Position numbers and translations under genes: made by a program. Shown in pieces: positions 22,401 through 34,462 of a DNA stretch of 64,000 nucleotides (positions within the stretch are counted from its first letter, which is position 1; every line of letters starts with the position of its first letter). Below the pieces are notes generated by a model. That model saw only the letters and a program-made list of their open reading frames with translations, searched no databases and was not told where the DNA came from. Source of the DNA: Hansfordia pulvinata (lineage: Eukaryota; Ascomycota; Sordariomycetes; Xylariales); NCBI GenBank assembly GCA_006538405.1, contig BJKQ01000028.1, forward strand, positions 62,001 through 126,000. Direction: 5' to 3'.

Positions 22401-23516
22401 CTTGCATCAGGAACCGCGCCTGCCCGACGCGCGCCCACCAACCGCCCGCGCCTGCCGCTGCCACTCGTAAAAGCCCCCGCCCGGCCGGGACTGTCCCCAT
22501 CCGTCGTCCATGAATGCTTGTACGAGTACAGGTACTCACGCGCAGGCGTGCACCGAGCCTCCGCCTCTAGCTCCAGCTCCAGCCCCAGCCCCAGCTGTGC
22601 GTGCCCGTAGCAATGAGTGACTGACGGCCCGCCCGTAACGTTCCTGCCATCCTGGAGATCCATACGAGCCCTGCCAGTACCACGCATGCGACCCATGGGA
22701 TGTAGCCATACGCGTACGAGTACGTCCAGGGGTACCTCTGTCGCGCCAATCCCTTGCATGTGCCCATCCAATGCCGCGTACATTGTAGTGGGTACGTACC
22801 GTCGGCTGGCTGGCCCTGTGCCCACGGCGGCCATCTGCAAGTGCCTGTACATTCCACCTCCAAACCCAACCCTCGCCCACTATCCGTAATGTGGTTAGCA
22901 GCCAGGGCCCTCCCTTCCCTAAGGTTCTCTCTTCCACCCCCCATGAGCAAACCCCATCCAAAACCGTAACCCACGCCTCCTTCTCATTTCCCTCGTCCAC
23001 CATCCACCACTTCTTGCCGTGTACCCCATCCACCACCGCTCTTGACTCCCACCACCACAACAACATCGGCTTCGACCTTGGCGACTGACCTTCATTTTCT
23101 CGCAGTCTCTCTCTCTCGTTCATTCGCCTCGTCGATTTCGCTTTCGCCCCTCCGCGCGCGCGCCACCGTCACGCCGCTTCTGTCGCTCCGTTCGCCTTCT
23201 CACACAGTCGCGTCGACCACAATGCGCCCGCACGCCTGATCTTGCCGCCCTCCGCCAGCGTGTCGTTTCCATCATCTCAGTCTCGATTCCTCATCCTGAA
23301 AGGATTAGATTTGCTTCTGCATCACAGAGGCGCCTTCGCATCTATCACGACACCAGAGGCCCATTCGCCATCATTTCCGCGCCCACGCCACCGTACCAGC
23401 CGGCCATCGTCTTCGCTTGCCCACCTGTTCTCTTAGCGTAGAACACTCTCCGCAGGCGTATCTGCCTCCACGTTCACTTCCCGCTTTGTTTCGTGTCGCC
23501 TCGTTAGGCACTCAAG
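19498..23516. promoter_or_regulatory. 4-kb divergent region, FCF1 / CSI2-like gene
   Basis: No believable gene in 4 kb. TACGAGTA or its reverse lies at 19923, 20039, 20477, 20601, 22521 and 22715. Around 20220-20310 there is a dense block of overlapping GGTACC, TACCTACC, CTACATGTA and TACCTAGGTA. The last 600 bp (22,900-23,516) is C/T-rich and is the likely CSI2 leader; it holds a 5-codon uORF at 23222-23239. Confidence 0.45.
19506..19529. repeat. Short tandem repeat (CTGGG)n beside the FCF1 start
   Basis: Nearly five copies of a 5-nt unit (CTGGG) lie 9 nt upstream of the FCF1 ATG, so they fall in its 5' leader; a related GGGCTGGGCTGGGC run occurs near 21790. Confidence 0.8.
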
Positions 23517-24694
23517 ATGAAGCCCTCTCCGTTGTTCTCCTCCATGGCCCTGCTGGCCTTGGCCACCTCGGCTGCCGCCCAGGCCACCACGGGCAACGAC
23601 GCCACCAACGCTGCGGCGACCACCAACGCCGCTGCCACTACCAACGCCGCGGCTACCACTGATGCGGCGGCCACCACCGCCGACGATAATTCAGACACAG
23701 AGTCCCCTACAACAGCCGCGCCGACCACGGCTGCTGCGACCACGGCTGCGACCACGGCCGCCACCACTGATGCTACGTCCGATGACACTTCCGACGCTAC
23801 AACCGACGCCACCTCGGACCAGACTACCACGGCCGCTCAAACTACCGATTCCGACACGGACACGCCGCCGGCTCTGACGACATCAGCAGCTTCATCCGAT
23901 GAAGATTCACCCCCGCCGCTCCCGACATCGGCCGGTTCTTACAGCTACCCGGCGCCCACTGTGCCTCCCACCAATAACGCCCCCTACATGCAGCCCGACC
24001 CGGTCCCCGAGGGCACTTTTTTCATCGCCGTTGGTGCCGTCCTAGGCGCTCTGGGCGTTGCCATACTCATCTGGCGCGCCGTCATCGGCTGCCTCCTACA
24101 CCGCAACGTCAAGCGTGCCGCTCTTGCCCAGCACATGTCCAACGACAAGCTGGCGTTTGCGCCTCCGGCCGCCCCTTTCTACAAGTACAGCGACCGCGGC
24201 TCGGACCCCTCTATTGGGAACGCCAATGCCAGCAACACCCGGCTTGGTGCTCGCAGGACTCAGCGCGGCCCCGTCCCATCGGGCACTCCGAGCCAGACCA
24301 ACCTGTTCTTCTCGCCTACGGCGCCCGGCGCGGGTGCCGCCTCCAACCGCGACTCACGCTTCCTTCCCTCGGGGTTCTACTCGGCTGGCGCTGCGGCAGC
24401 GCAGCAAGGCAACGGTCCCTCTATTAGCTTGACCAACCTGCGTCCCGAGTCGCGTCCTCACTCACGAGTCCTTGGTGTCAGCCCCCCGATTCGCCCAACT
24501 TGACTCCTCGCCAAGATCCGGCTCGTCGCAACCCCAGCACCAGCACTCTCAACCTCAACCGGCCTCCCAGTCAGCGCGCCCCAAGCGCTTTCCTGGATGA
24601 TCTGCTGGCCGACAACCCTGAGCAGTTCCCGCCTCAAGGGCATACGCCCCAACGACAAAGCCAGACCTGGAACCAGTCTCCGAACCGTATTTAA
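23517..24694 (+). CDS. CSI2: CSI2-like cell-wall/septum membrane protein, frameshifted near the C-terminus
   Basis: Type I membrane protein resembling the fungal CSI2 family, linked in yeast to chitin synthesis and the septum. Signal peptide at residues 1-21; Ala/Thr-rich mucin-like ectodomain (about 22-150, likely O-mannosylated) with 6-residue NAAATT repeats; then SYSYPAPTVPPTNNAPYMQ, a conserved juxtamembrane box; one transmembrane helix about 167-190 (FFIAVGAVLGALGVAILIW); and a cytosolic tail with KLAFAPPAAPFYKYSDR. The frame as written stops at 24503. One extra C in the run 24482-24487 would carry it through SPNLTPRQDP, STLNLNRPPSQRAPS and FLDDLL to a stop at 24692-24694 (392 residues). 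That tail reads as real protein, so a missing base is more likely than true truncation. Single exon. Confidence 0.75.
23601..23672 (+). repeat. 18-nt coding minisatellite in CSI2
   Basis: Four consecutive imperfect 18-nt units, each encoding [A/T]-T-[N/D]-A-A-A, in the mucin-like ectodomain. Units differ mainly at third positions, so protein sequence is conserved more than DNA. Confidence 0.8.
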
Positions 24695-26166
24695 GCTGAG
24701 GCAAAGCCCCAAGGTTGGCCAAGGAATTATATCACTTTGTAATCCATAGCATTCTTTCATTTTCACTATACCTATCCAGTTGAGATGGCATCGGAGCCGG
24801 AGTTTGGGAGGCGTCCTCGGGATTGGCCAGAGAACGGTCGGGAGGTCGGTCTGCGTGTGTATACAACCTACTTATAACCTGTGGAACAGGATACCTAATT
24901 GACCCAAACCAGCTACGTTTCATTTCGAGCCCATTGACTGCACGATGTCGGCCTTTTCAACCAACACAATGAGCGCGAGCGCCGACAACGCTGCCATTAA
25001 TCAGCTATCGCCGTGTGGTCAATTATTGACGCCCCCCTGCCCCCTTTTTCACCTTCCAAGTATCAGGTCAAATGATATATCCTGTGGCCCCAATGGCGGG
25101 CATGCAGTTGCAACTCGTGGATGGCAGGCAAGGCGGTCCAAGGCATCCCCCTAGCAGACTCGGCGCACACAGAACGCATAACAGATTCCCAGCTGGGAGC
25201 ACTGCCCCCACACCAGCGTTTCTGGTCTCGGGGCATCAAGAAGTCCGCCCCCGGCGGGCCCCCGGCGGGTTCTTCTGATAAGGTCTCCGATTGGGCATTG
25301 GCGGACGGGGGCGTGCAAGAGGCGCGCGCGTGAACGTGCTTGTCGGGGGTGGGGTCGGTTGGTGATGGTGGTGCTTCTCAGCATTCCGCCACACAGCCTA
25401 TCTCTTGCGCCATGGTGCTTCGTAGAGAGTAAGGGGGTGGGCGGCTTCCTGCTGATAAATCACGCCGAGGCTCAAGGACCGGTGCTCCGGCTGTGGTGTC
25501 TGCTCGTGAAACTTACTGCGCAATGCTATCCGGACGGCTGTCAATATAAACATGTGCACACCTCTCGGTTTTGGGCCTGCGGCCGCGGCCTCGACGTAGT
25601 AATCATGCCTGCCATCTCACATCAAGGGCAGTGCGACTGCGCCGCAGCAGCCACGTGTATGCCGGCTGGACGCTTCCTTTCTCCCGATCGTTGACTTCCC
25701 ACCAGCCTCTTGAATACTTTCCACTTCTCACCCGAGAACATCGACGCCGGTCATGTCCAAGATTGACGGAGCGGTTTGCATTCGCCATGATTGCGACGCC
25801 TGGGGTGTCGGCGACGCCACAAGAAGACACGATGGAGGGTACACACTGAAATGGAATACTTCTTTCCTTATCATCATTCAAAAATCAACATTCTGTCTGG
25901 GGTATACCTAATCAACGCTTCGTTATGCAACATTAAAGTCCCACCTCTGGACAAGTCTGAATCAGTGCGATCGATCACAAGTTTGCCCTGGTCCACATAC
26001 ACCCAGGATGTGGCTCTCTCGTCTGGATGGTCATAAACCCCCGGCCAGGCATGACTGCCGGGGTTGATATGACTGGCCATGCCCCAAAATGCTGACAGAA
26101 CCTCCTAGCTCGTTGGCGAGTCATGGGTGGTTCGAGAAACACGACCTCGCACACTTTCGCATTCGC
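24695..26166. other. Convergent intergenic region, CSI2 / ABC transporter
   Basis: 1.5 kb of 3' flanking DNA. A GC-rich repetitive patch (CCCCGGCGGGCCCCCGGCGGG) lies near 25250-25270. No gene or RNA recognised. Confidence 0.5.
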
Positions 26167-29100
26167 TTACATGTCATCTTTCTTTTCGACAACTTCGGTC
26201 ATATCGTCTCCCCTCTTCTCGTCGAGGCTGCTGTCGTCATTCATCTCCTCCACTCGGCCCATACCAAGCTCTGCAGCGGCGTGACGGATATCTTCAGCCC
26301 GGATGCCGCTGCGGTCACACATACTTCGGAAGATGCCATTGGGCCGGTGCCAGAGGTTGATGGGAGAATCGAGTTCGGCGATACGACCAGCATCCATGAC
26401 GCAGATCCGATCGTAACCGATAATGGTGCGCAGGCGATGGGCGATGCACAAGAGTGTGCGTCCACGGAACCCGCTGGCGATGGTATTTTGGATCTTGTCG
26501 TCCGTCTCCATATCGACCGATGATGTCGCCTCATCACACACAATGATGCGACTGCCACGCACGAGCGCCCGTGCCAGCGCCATCAGCTGCCGCTGGCCCA
26601 GAGAAAAGTTGAGACCGTCCTCCTCAACCACCGTGTCCAGGTTGACGTGTGTTGAGTCCCGGTCGTCCACCCGTGCATCCGCTGGCACCAGATCCGCTTG
26701 CCGAAGCGCCGACCACAAGTCCAAGTCGGCGTGCTCTCCGAACGGGTCCAGGTTGCTACGCACTGTGCCACGGAAAAGTGTCGGGTCTTGCGGGATAATG
26801 GCCATGCGAGATCGCAAGTCGTGAAGACCCAGTGTGCTGATATCAAGGCCGTCAATGGTGATGCGGCCTCCGGAAAGCTCGACCAGCCGGAACAGCGTCG
26901 ACATGATGGAACTCTTTCCCGCGCCCGTGCGGCCCACAATGCCGATCCGCTCTCCGCCCCGCACCCGCATGCTCATACCCTTGAGGACGAGAGGCAAATT
27001 CTCGCGATACCGCATCTCGACGTTGTCGAAGTGGATCTCGCCTTTCTCCGGCCATGAAGGTCGAACGTCCACAGTATGCGCAGGTGCCTCCTCTTCGAGC
27101 TGTGTACCGTAATACTGTATGCGTTCGACAGCGTTCATGCCATTCTCCACCTCGGCCAATTGGCGTACGGTAAACTGCAGCATTTGGACGATGGACAGGA
27201 TATAACTGAGCACCAGACCACTGATGGATGGGTTGATCGAAAACCTCGAAGTCACCACCAGTATGGCCGTGGTGAAGACGAGAAGGTTCCCGATCAGGTC
27301 CAGACGGACCGACAGCCAGCGCTGGTTGGAAAACGTCAAATAGTAGGCAGCATTCATGCTGTCCAGCGAGTTGCGCAGATCGGCCACAAACTTGTCCCTC
27401 AGTCCGTACGCGCGGATCGACGCCACCCCATTGAGCCCTTCTCCAAACTTGGCGAAGACGACAGAGCGAAGCACCGATTCGAACCGCTTGACTTCTCGCG
27501 CGGACGCCCGATAGTACGACGCCGCGAAGAGGAAAAGGATTGTGAGAGGCACCAACGCCAACACAAACCAATAGAAGAACGCGATGATCAGGGCAAACAC
27601 GGAGATGATCATGGCCAAGGTGAGGAGGTACATGCGCATGGCGTCTGTCAGGTTGTTGTCCATCACGTCAACATCCCGTGAGAAGCGGTTGGTGATGCGG
27701 CCCAACGGGGTCGTGTCGAAGAAAGACATGGGCGCTCTCAGGGTCCGTTCCACTGCCTGTCGCAATAACTTCTTGCTGGCGTTGGTGCCAAGGAATGTCA
27801 ACAGGATGGAGAAGACAAACATCAGAATGGCCTGGACAGTTCCCAGCCCGGCGTATACCCCGATGTATATGCCAGTTGAGTAACCGAACTTGTCCGACGT
27901 CCAGTACGACAGCCACAGACTGGTCGCGATGTTGGCGCCCTGAGAAAGGATCAGGCAGAGCAATACCAGGGGAGCGTTCATAATGGAGCCGGATGCTCGA
28001 ACGTAGCCTGCATAAACGGACCACGGCACGCTTGCTACTGCACGCTCCTCGGCCTGCATCAATCCTTGAGCCCTCTTCTTCTTTTTCTTCTTATCCGCAG
28101 TCGGCTCGGCGGGCTTGACTTGGGCCTCTTCCTCTCCCTCTTCTTTCTTCTCTGAGGCCGTTGTCTCCATGAGCTGGCGGAAGCCGCTATGGTGATCCAT
28201 CAGATTGGAAAAAGTGTCGACAGCCTGAATCTTGCCGCCATCCATCCAGACGATGCGATCACAGCGATTCAAAACCCAAAGCTGATGGGTGGCAAGGATC
28301 CGGCATTTGTCCTTCAGGAGGCCCATGATGGCATTGTCGAATATGTGACGGCCAACATGAGCATCAACGGCGCTCAACGGGTCGTCCATTAGGACAATAT
28401 CAGCATCGAAGTAAATCGCTCGGGCAATGTTGAGTCGCTGTTTCTGGCCACCCGAAATGGTGATTCCCCTCTCGCCAATCTCGGTGGCGTCTCCATTAGG
28501 CAGCATGTCCATGTCATGCTGGAGCGCGCAACTGCAATGGAATGTTAGCATGAAAGGGACTTGGTATGGATCGAGGATGTTCGACTTACGCCCTGACAAC
28601 CTCGTTATACCATGGTCGATCCATCTCCTTCCCGAAAAGGATATTTTGCCTCACTGTGGCATTCTGGATCCAGGCATACTGCGGACAGTACGCTCGATTG
28701 GCTCCGAGGACCACTTCGCCCTCTGTCCTGCGCATGTCGCCCGCCAGAGCCGAGAGGAGAGAAGTCTTGCCACTGCCGACGGACCCAATGACAGCAACGA
28801 GCTCGTTGCGGCCAATCTGGAGGTTCAGGTCCTGCAACTTGAAGGGCTCGCGCTCCTCGACCAGTGTACTGGCTCCATCATCGGCGTTGTCGTTCGGTGT
28901 CTCTGTCGGGGTCTGTTTCCCCTGCTTCGCTGCTTTTCGAGCCTCCTTCTCACTCTTCTTCTTGGCAGCGGCCTTATCTTTCTTGTCCTGGGGGTTTTGG
29001 CTGGGCGTCCTCTCCCAGGTGAAACTCGCATCGCTCATCTCGACACCGTGAACACCTTGCGGCTTGTAAACGGCATCGTCCGCTTGCTCTTCAGACAACA

Positions 29101-30817
29101 TGAATTCCTGGATTCGCTCTAGTGACTGCCAAGCATCAACAATCTGACCAATGACAAGAGGAAGCAAGTTGAGAGGCATTCGGAGTCCGTTGAAAAGCGC
29201 CAGGGACGAGAAGACCTCGGCTGGTGCGAGCGCATTGTCCGTGAGAGAATAGGTGATGAACGAAAGCATCGACGCATAAATGGGCAACGACATGCTGACG
29301 GCGTTGATGGCATTGCGAATCGCCAAAAGAACCTGGATGGCGCTGATTTCTCGCCCGCGAATATCCTTGAGACGTTGCATGAATGCGCCTTCCCATCCAA
29401 AGTATTTGACGAAGCGAACTGACTGCAGGATCTCCTGGGTCAATCCGACTCTCTGGTCGGTGATCTTGTTGATGCGCGCTCGACGCCGAAACAGACTTCG
29501 CATGGCTCTTGTGAGGGCTGGCACGCCGAGAACAAGGAGCGCAAAGCCGGCAAGGGCGTTGTAAGACAGGTTGATGAGAAGAAGGACCAGAGTGATGATG
29601 CAGACGACCGGGGAGGTCCAGACCATGTGGAACATGGCGGAAGCTTGGTCCACGCGGTACGTGTCAACACTCATGAGGTTGACGATTCTGCCGTTGCTCC
29701 AGCCCGTGCCGTCTCCGATCACATCGGCCTTGGCGCTCAGAGGGGCGTCTTTCGTCGCATTCATCTTCTTCCACCACTTTCGTCTCTCTTCTTGCTTCTC
29801 GGACTTGTCTGCCTCGGGCTCGGGCTCAACAGCCTCTTTACCACCAGCCTTGGCCCGGCCAGAGAGAACCATGGCCTTGTCGAAGATCAAGGTGATCAGG
29901 ATGGCGCGAGACTGGCCCCCAATCATCATGCCTCGGTAGATGAAGTGCGTGATGCCGAGACTCTGGAATATCTGCATGACAGTTATGCCGACTGCCAGGC
30001 CGACACCCGGACCTATGGAGGGCGCTGGCTCTCCTCTCTGCGCGGCGTTCCAAGCGTTCGTGGAAAACTGGATGAGATATCGCAATGTGAAGGGAGAGAC
30101 GACTTGGAAAATGGACGAGATCAGACTGCAGAAGCCTCCAAACCAGAACTCGAAAAAGAGAGACTCGTGCAAAGCCCAGAGAAGTGGGTACTTGTCTCCG
30201 TTGGCAACCCTTCTGTCAAAAGAGGCCTTGGCCGTGGTGGTGAGCTTTTCGGCCGATCGGTTCGGGTTCACCTCCCACAGGTCCATCTCTGTCAGTGGTC
30301 GCTTATAGCCGACCTGGAAGCCAGAAGTTAGCATTTCGGCAAAGCGGCGCTATCACCTGGTCACGGAGGGCTAGGGGCTTGGACGAACGTTCATGAGTGG
30401 TGCCATCCACTGGAAGGTCAGTAAACTCCACCAGCTGGCGGTATACTCCTTTGAGGGCTGACGTTTGTCGGGAATAGGGGGTATGGAACCCCAGCGCAAT
30501 GGATTCGGGGTCTTGTACCATGGCTTCTTGGTGACGGGAACGGATTGTCTGGTGGTGGTGCGCGTGAGGACGCTAGCATCGGTGGCGTGGCTCTGGGTGC
30601 GCTTGATCTCCTCACGCTCGGCGCGCTTCTGGTCGTCTTCTTCGGCGCGGCGAATCTCTTCTTCGGGGTCGACAATAGGAGAGATGGGCGAGGCGGGCGA
30701 GACGGGCGAGATTGTGGGTGAGAGGGGAGAAGCAGGCTCCGAGCTGGTGGCGGGTGCCCTGGCCCCAGTGAGAAGCTCCGGAAGGCGCTCTTCCCGAGCA
30801 GGACGGTCGTTGGTCAT
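26167..30817 (-). CDS. ABCC-family (YOR1-type) multidrug ABC transporter
   Basis: Full-length ABC exporter of the ABCC/MRP class without a TMD0, most like yeast YOR1 (oligomycin and organic-anion export at the plasma membrane). Minus-strand exons 30817-30389, 30313-28590 and 28531-26167 give 1,505 residues. Order: cytosolic N-terminus with repeated Ser-Pro (SPLSPTISPVSPASPISPI); TMD1; NBD1 with Walker A GSVGSGKTS (about 653), signature ISGGQKQR (about 743) and Walker B VLMDD (about 764), where Asp replaces the catalytic Glu as in many ABCC NBD1s; a lysine-rich linker; TMD2; NBD2 with Walker A GRTGAGKSS (about 1251), LGQRQ and complete Walker B IIVCDEATSS. Hence one consensus and one degenerate ATP site. 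The first intron has an unusual GTTCGT donor. Substrate cannot be told from sequence. Confidence 0.93.
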
Positions 30818-30967
30818 GGTGGAGAAGAGCAGAAGGGCTGCGCAGACAGTGAGGCTATCTGTGCGGCGGCGCCGGCACCACTAGGAGTGCAAAACGGCGT
30901 GACGACGAAGGCCCGCTGGGTGGGAAACCCCGGCCGGAGAGGCTTCCGACGGGACGATGGAGATAAA

Positions 30968-30988
30968 GGGGGGGGGGGGGGGGGGGGG
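30968..30988. repeat. G21 homopolymer
   Basis: Uninterrupted run of 21 G on the plus strand, about 150 bp upstream of the ABC transporter ATG (C21 on the transcribed-sense strand, probably in its leader). Exact length is likely unreliable. Confidence 0.85.
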
Positions 30989-31679
30989 CTGTTCGAGGAC
31001 CAAGGTAGGTATGGAGAAGAGGAAGCAGAGTCTGCTTTGTCAGGCGGAGCACAGCTCAAGGGGGGAGAGGACCTGAATGACGTCTTATAGGGAGGAAGCA
31101 AGACGTAGGGCTGATGTAACCGGGGACGGGGCGGGAGGAGAGAAGGGGGCGCCAAGTGAGGATATATACACGCAGCAAGGATGGCGTGGAAGGGCGGGAG
31201 GGCGGGAGGCTTGCAGAGACGGGCAGCGAGGCGGACGCGGCATTCTGGAGCCATGATGGGTTGATTTGAAATGCGATATGCGGCACCGGAGCCCAGGTGA
31301 AGGGACATGGCAGCGGGTTTGGTGGGCAAAAGCCGGTCCAGGTGAGGCGAGGCGGAGACAAGACGGGGCGAGATGGGGCGGCAAGCCGGGGAAGAAGGCA
31401 ATGTACAGGCCGAAATGTCCATGTGGTTGCCAAGGAGGTACATATCTGTTCCGATGCAGATACCACCTCTTGCCTCCACCGAACCTACTGCCGCCTTATT
31501 ACCACCCAGCATCCATCGAACCCATGGGGCCATCCCGCCCTACTTACTTCCTATACCCGACCTTACCCCCGGGCAGAATTTGATGTATGTAAGGTAGGTA
31601 ATGAAGGTTACCAAAGGTGATGCCCACTGGTAGATGGGTAGATATCCACATAAAGCCACTCGTTCATGTCGGGTATGCC

Positions 31680-31695
31680 TACCTACATGTAGGTA
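31680..31695. repeat. 16-nt perfect palindrome TACCTACATGTAGGTA
   Basis: Reads the same on both strands. A 14-nt core copy (ACCTACATGTAGGT) is at 32729-32742 and partial copies lie near 20238 and 20299. Confidence 0.8.
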
Positions 31696-32728
31696 CCCAG
31701 AAGGTGACCATTCATCGACTTCATGTTGTGAAGGCAGCAATGGATCAAATGGGACGTGCCTTACACACCTGGGCTAGGTAACTGGGGGGTACCGCGGCAT
31801 TCATCGGTGACTGGCGGTCGACAGTGGAATGGCAGGGACGCCGGGACGTACCATCCCCCTCGCCCGGTTCCTGCCCTGTCGGACATCCATCCCACCTTAT
31901 TTTTGAAAAGGCGAGGCAGCCACGGCCGGGATGTTGGTGGGCGAAAGGGCAGGCAGGTAAGCAAATCCGGTACTTACGTAGTTGCCATATTACACAGACC
32001 GGGATGCTATGCGCGAGCTAGATACGCTTGAGGCACATCAGAGCACGTATTGTATGTATGTAATGTACTTAAGGTAGCTATGTGTGTGAATGGATACATA
32101 AGAGACAGGCTTGAACATTTGATGATGCGTTTCCACCTTGGCCGGAAGCTGGCTGGGCAGGGGAATGGGGGAAACGAACATGGCCAGGGATAGCGGTGAC
32201 ACTTTCGTCGCTATGGAGCATGAAGGGGTCCGAGAGTGTCCGATATAGCAGCGAGGCCTGCAGGCACTCTAGGCCACAGACGCTTATAGGTAGGAGGTAG
32301 GTACATAAGGTACGTTTAGGGCTCGTTTCCCATGCGGTGCTCTCTCTGGACGACGTCGGGTTCAGGCGAGGCGGGCAATTGGACATACGGAGCTGCATTA
32401 TGTATCCTAACCAATGGTAGGTAGGTACACCACTGGGTATGATGCCTCGAGTCTGCATACATCCCATGGATGCGACAGGTAGTAGGCACGGTAGGTCCAC
32501 CTCTGCCAGAAACCTCAATCCAGCCCCTCCTTAGCCCGGGCACTTCCAACCTCGAGATGAATGCCATACCTAAACTCTAATGCCGGAAGTACTTGAGGTA
32601 CCTACTGGAAAGCGAGGGCCAGGGGGGGTCCAACAGGTTGCTTCCTACCTTAGGACGCCTCGTTCAGCCTGTCATTCAAGGCATCGGTACTAGGCGTCCC
32701 TAACAACGTCCCGGGGTGTGTATAAGCC

Positions 32729-32742
32729 ACCTACATGTAGGT
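32729..32742. repeat. 14-nt palindrome ACCTACATGTAGGT
   Basis: Second copy of the palindrome at 31680, running directly into GTACGAG, a relative of the TACGAGTA motif. Confidence 0.75.
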
Positions 32743-33632
32743 ACGAGTTCGGGTATGGTATACTCCCCGCTCCGACAGTCCCACACTTGGCCGCCTCTGC
32801 TCCGCCTTGGGCTGGGCCCCTCGGACTTCCTCAACTGTCCGGCTGCCTACCTTACGACTAGGCACACTACGAGCACATGCGCGGGTACTGGAGGAGGTGC
32901 CCGCCTAGCTCTCTGCGGCGCTGGGATCGATCGCCCCCAGTTCCGCGACAGAAATGGAAGCAGCTAGGAGGTATTCTACGCACAATCTCATCCATGGAAG
33001 GGCCTGACTCACAATGATACCCATCTCTGTAGCCACTGGAACCGGAAAGCGCCCCTCTACCTTGTGGGCCCGGGATAATCCCGACCTCACATACGACGGG
33101 ACGGAGGCATCAGAGGTGCGGGCGGATACTCGTACGTACGACATGGAGGGGCCTACCACCTGAGGCTAACGAAAAAGCCTTCAGTTTCTGCGGCCGTAGT
33201 CGCCGCTTCGGTGACTGTATCAATATGCAGCTGCGGGATTCGAGAAGGACACGAAATCCGCTCTGCAGCCCTCACGTCTCGCCTCCCTCCTCCTCTTGCT
33301 GTGTGGGCATGGATTGCTTACGGGAGGGATATACGAGTGCGGTAGGCACAGAGAGGCTCGACAGGCTCCCTCTGATGAGAGAAGAACGCTCCGGGGACCG
33401 GGACCGTTCCGAGCGAGCAGTGGCCCCTGCAAGGCGCGTGGGCCCCCATCATCCATCATCGGTGCGGGACGCGCCCATACGAGCCCATCGTGCCCATTTA
33501 CTCGTACGCCTACGAGCACTGAGGTCCCTGGTAGGTGCGCGTTCTCGTGCGAGACGTCCAAGATATCCGGGTAACCATTGCTGCTTACCTATCCGTACCT
33601 ACCTACTTGACCTACCTTTTTCAGAATGAATC

Positions 33633-33646
33633 TACTCGTACGAGTA
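33633..33646. repeat. 14-nt perfect palindrome TACTCGTACGAGTA
   Basis: Two TACGAGTA motifs in inverted orientation sharing a TA; an identical 14-mer is at 58526-58539. A further TACTCGTA follows at 33654. Confidence 0.85.
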
Positions 33647-34425
33647 GCTGCCGTACTCGTACTTCCAAGGTTGGCGGCGGTGGTAGAGGGGCCGGAGACT
33701 TTTGCTTGCTTGGCATTGGATGCGGGCTGGCGGGCTTGGAACATTCAAGCCACCAGCACGGCCGTTTGACTTTAGCCAGGCTCGCGCCTGGCTGGCGTGT
33801 CTTTCCGGATGCATGTACTCGCTCTCTCGTCCGCCCGCTAGGTGCTGCCGTACTGACTGGCAGGCAACCACTGAGATGATGATTGATGAACATGCGAATC
33901 CCGCCGAGGAGGCTGTATCCGTAATAAGGGTGCTTGCTCGTGGGCTGGCCACCGCCACTAAATCCCCCCTCCCCCCCATTGGCTTACACACACGCGGCGC
34001 CCACGAAAGCCTTCTGGAAGCTGCCGACGTATGTGTGGGTCTCGGAGGTCCGACTTTTGCTAATCCATGTTGCGGAATGCATGTTGCGAAAGGCAGGAGA
34101 GAGAGAGAGAAAAGGGAAAAAACAGAACGGGTACTAACGGCGTGCAATGGCTCCCGTGACCGCGCTGACGCCGCGTCATGCTGGAAGTGGCAATAGCACG
34201 AAGAAAAAAAAGAGACAGAGAGAGACGAGGGGGGACAGCAGCTCCGAGTGCCGCGAAAGCCAGCCATCCCCACTTTGAAAGATGCGGGCGAGAGGTACTC
34301 TTAGGAGAAGTCGATCAAAGATCGGGGGCATGGCGAATGCGAATGTGCAAAGCTGGCACATCATATGCTGGGACCGCCATCACGCGCAGGAAAGCGCACA
34401 GAGGCGACAGACGAGCCCGGTACGA

Positions 34426-34428
<3 letters not shown>

Positions 34429-34456
<28 letters not shown>
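34429..34456. repeat. (AG)14 microsatellite
   Basis: Dinucleotide repeat directly after a TACGAGTA motif (34421-34428), then a G7 run. A second, shorter (AG)9 tract is at 34841-34858. Confidence 0.85.
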
Positions 34457-34462
<6 letters not shown>

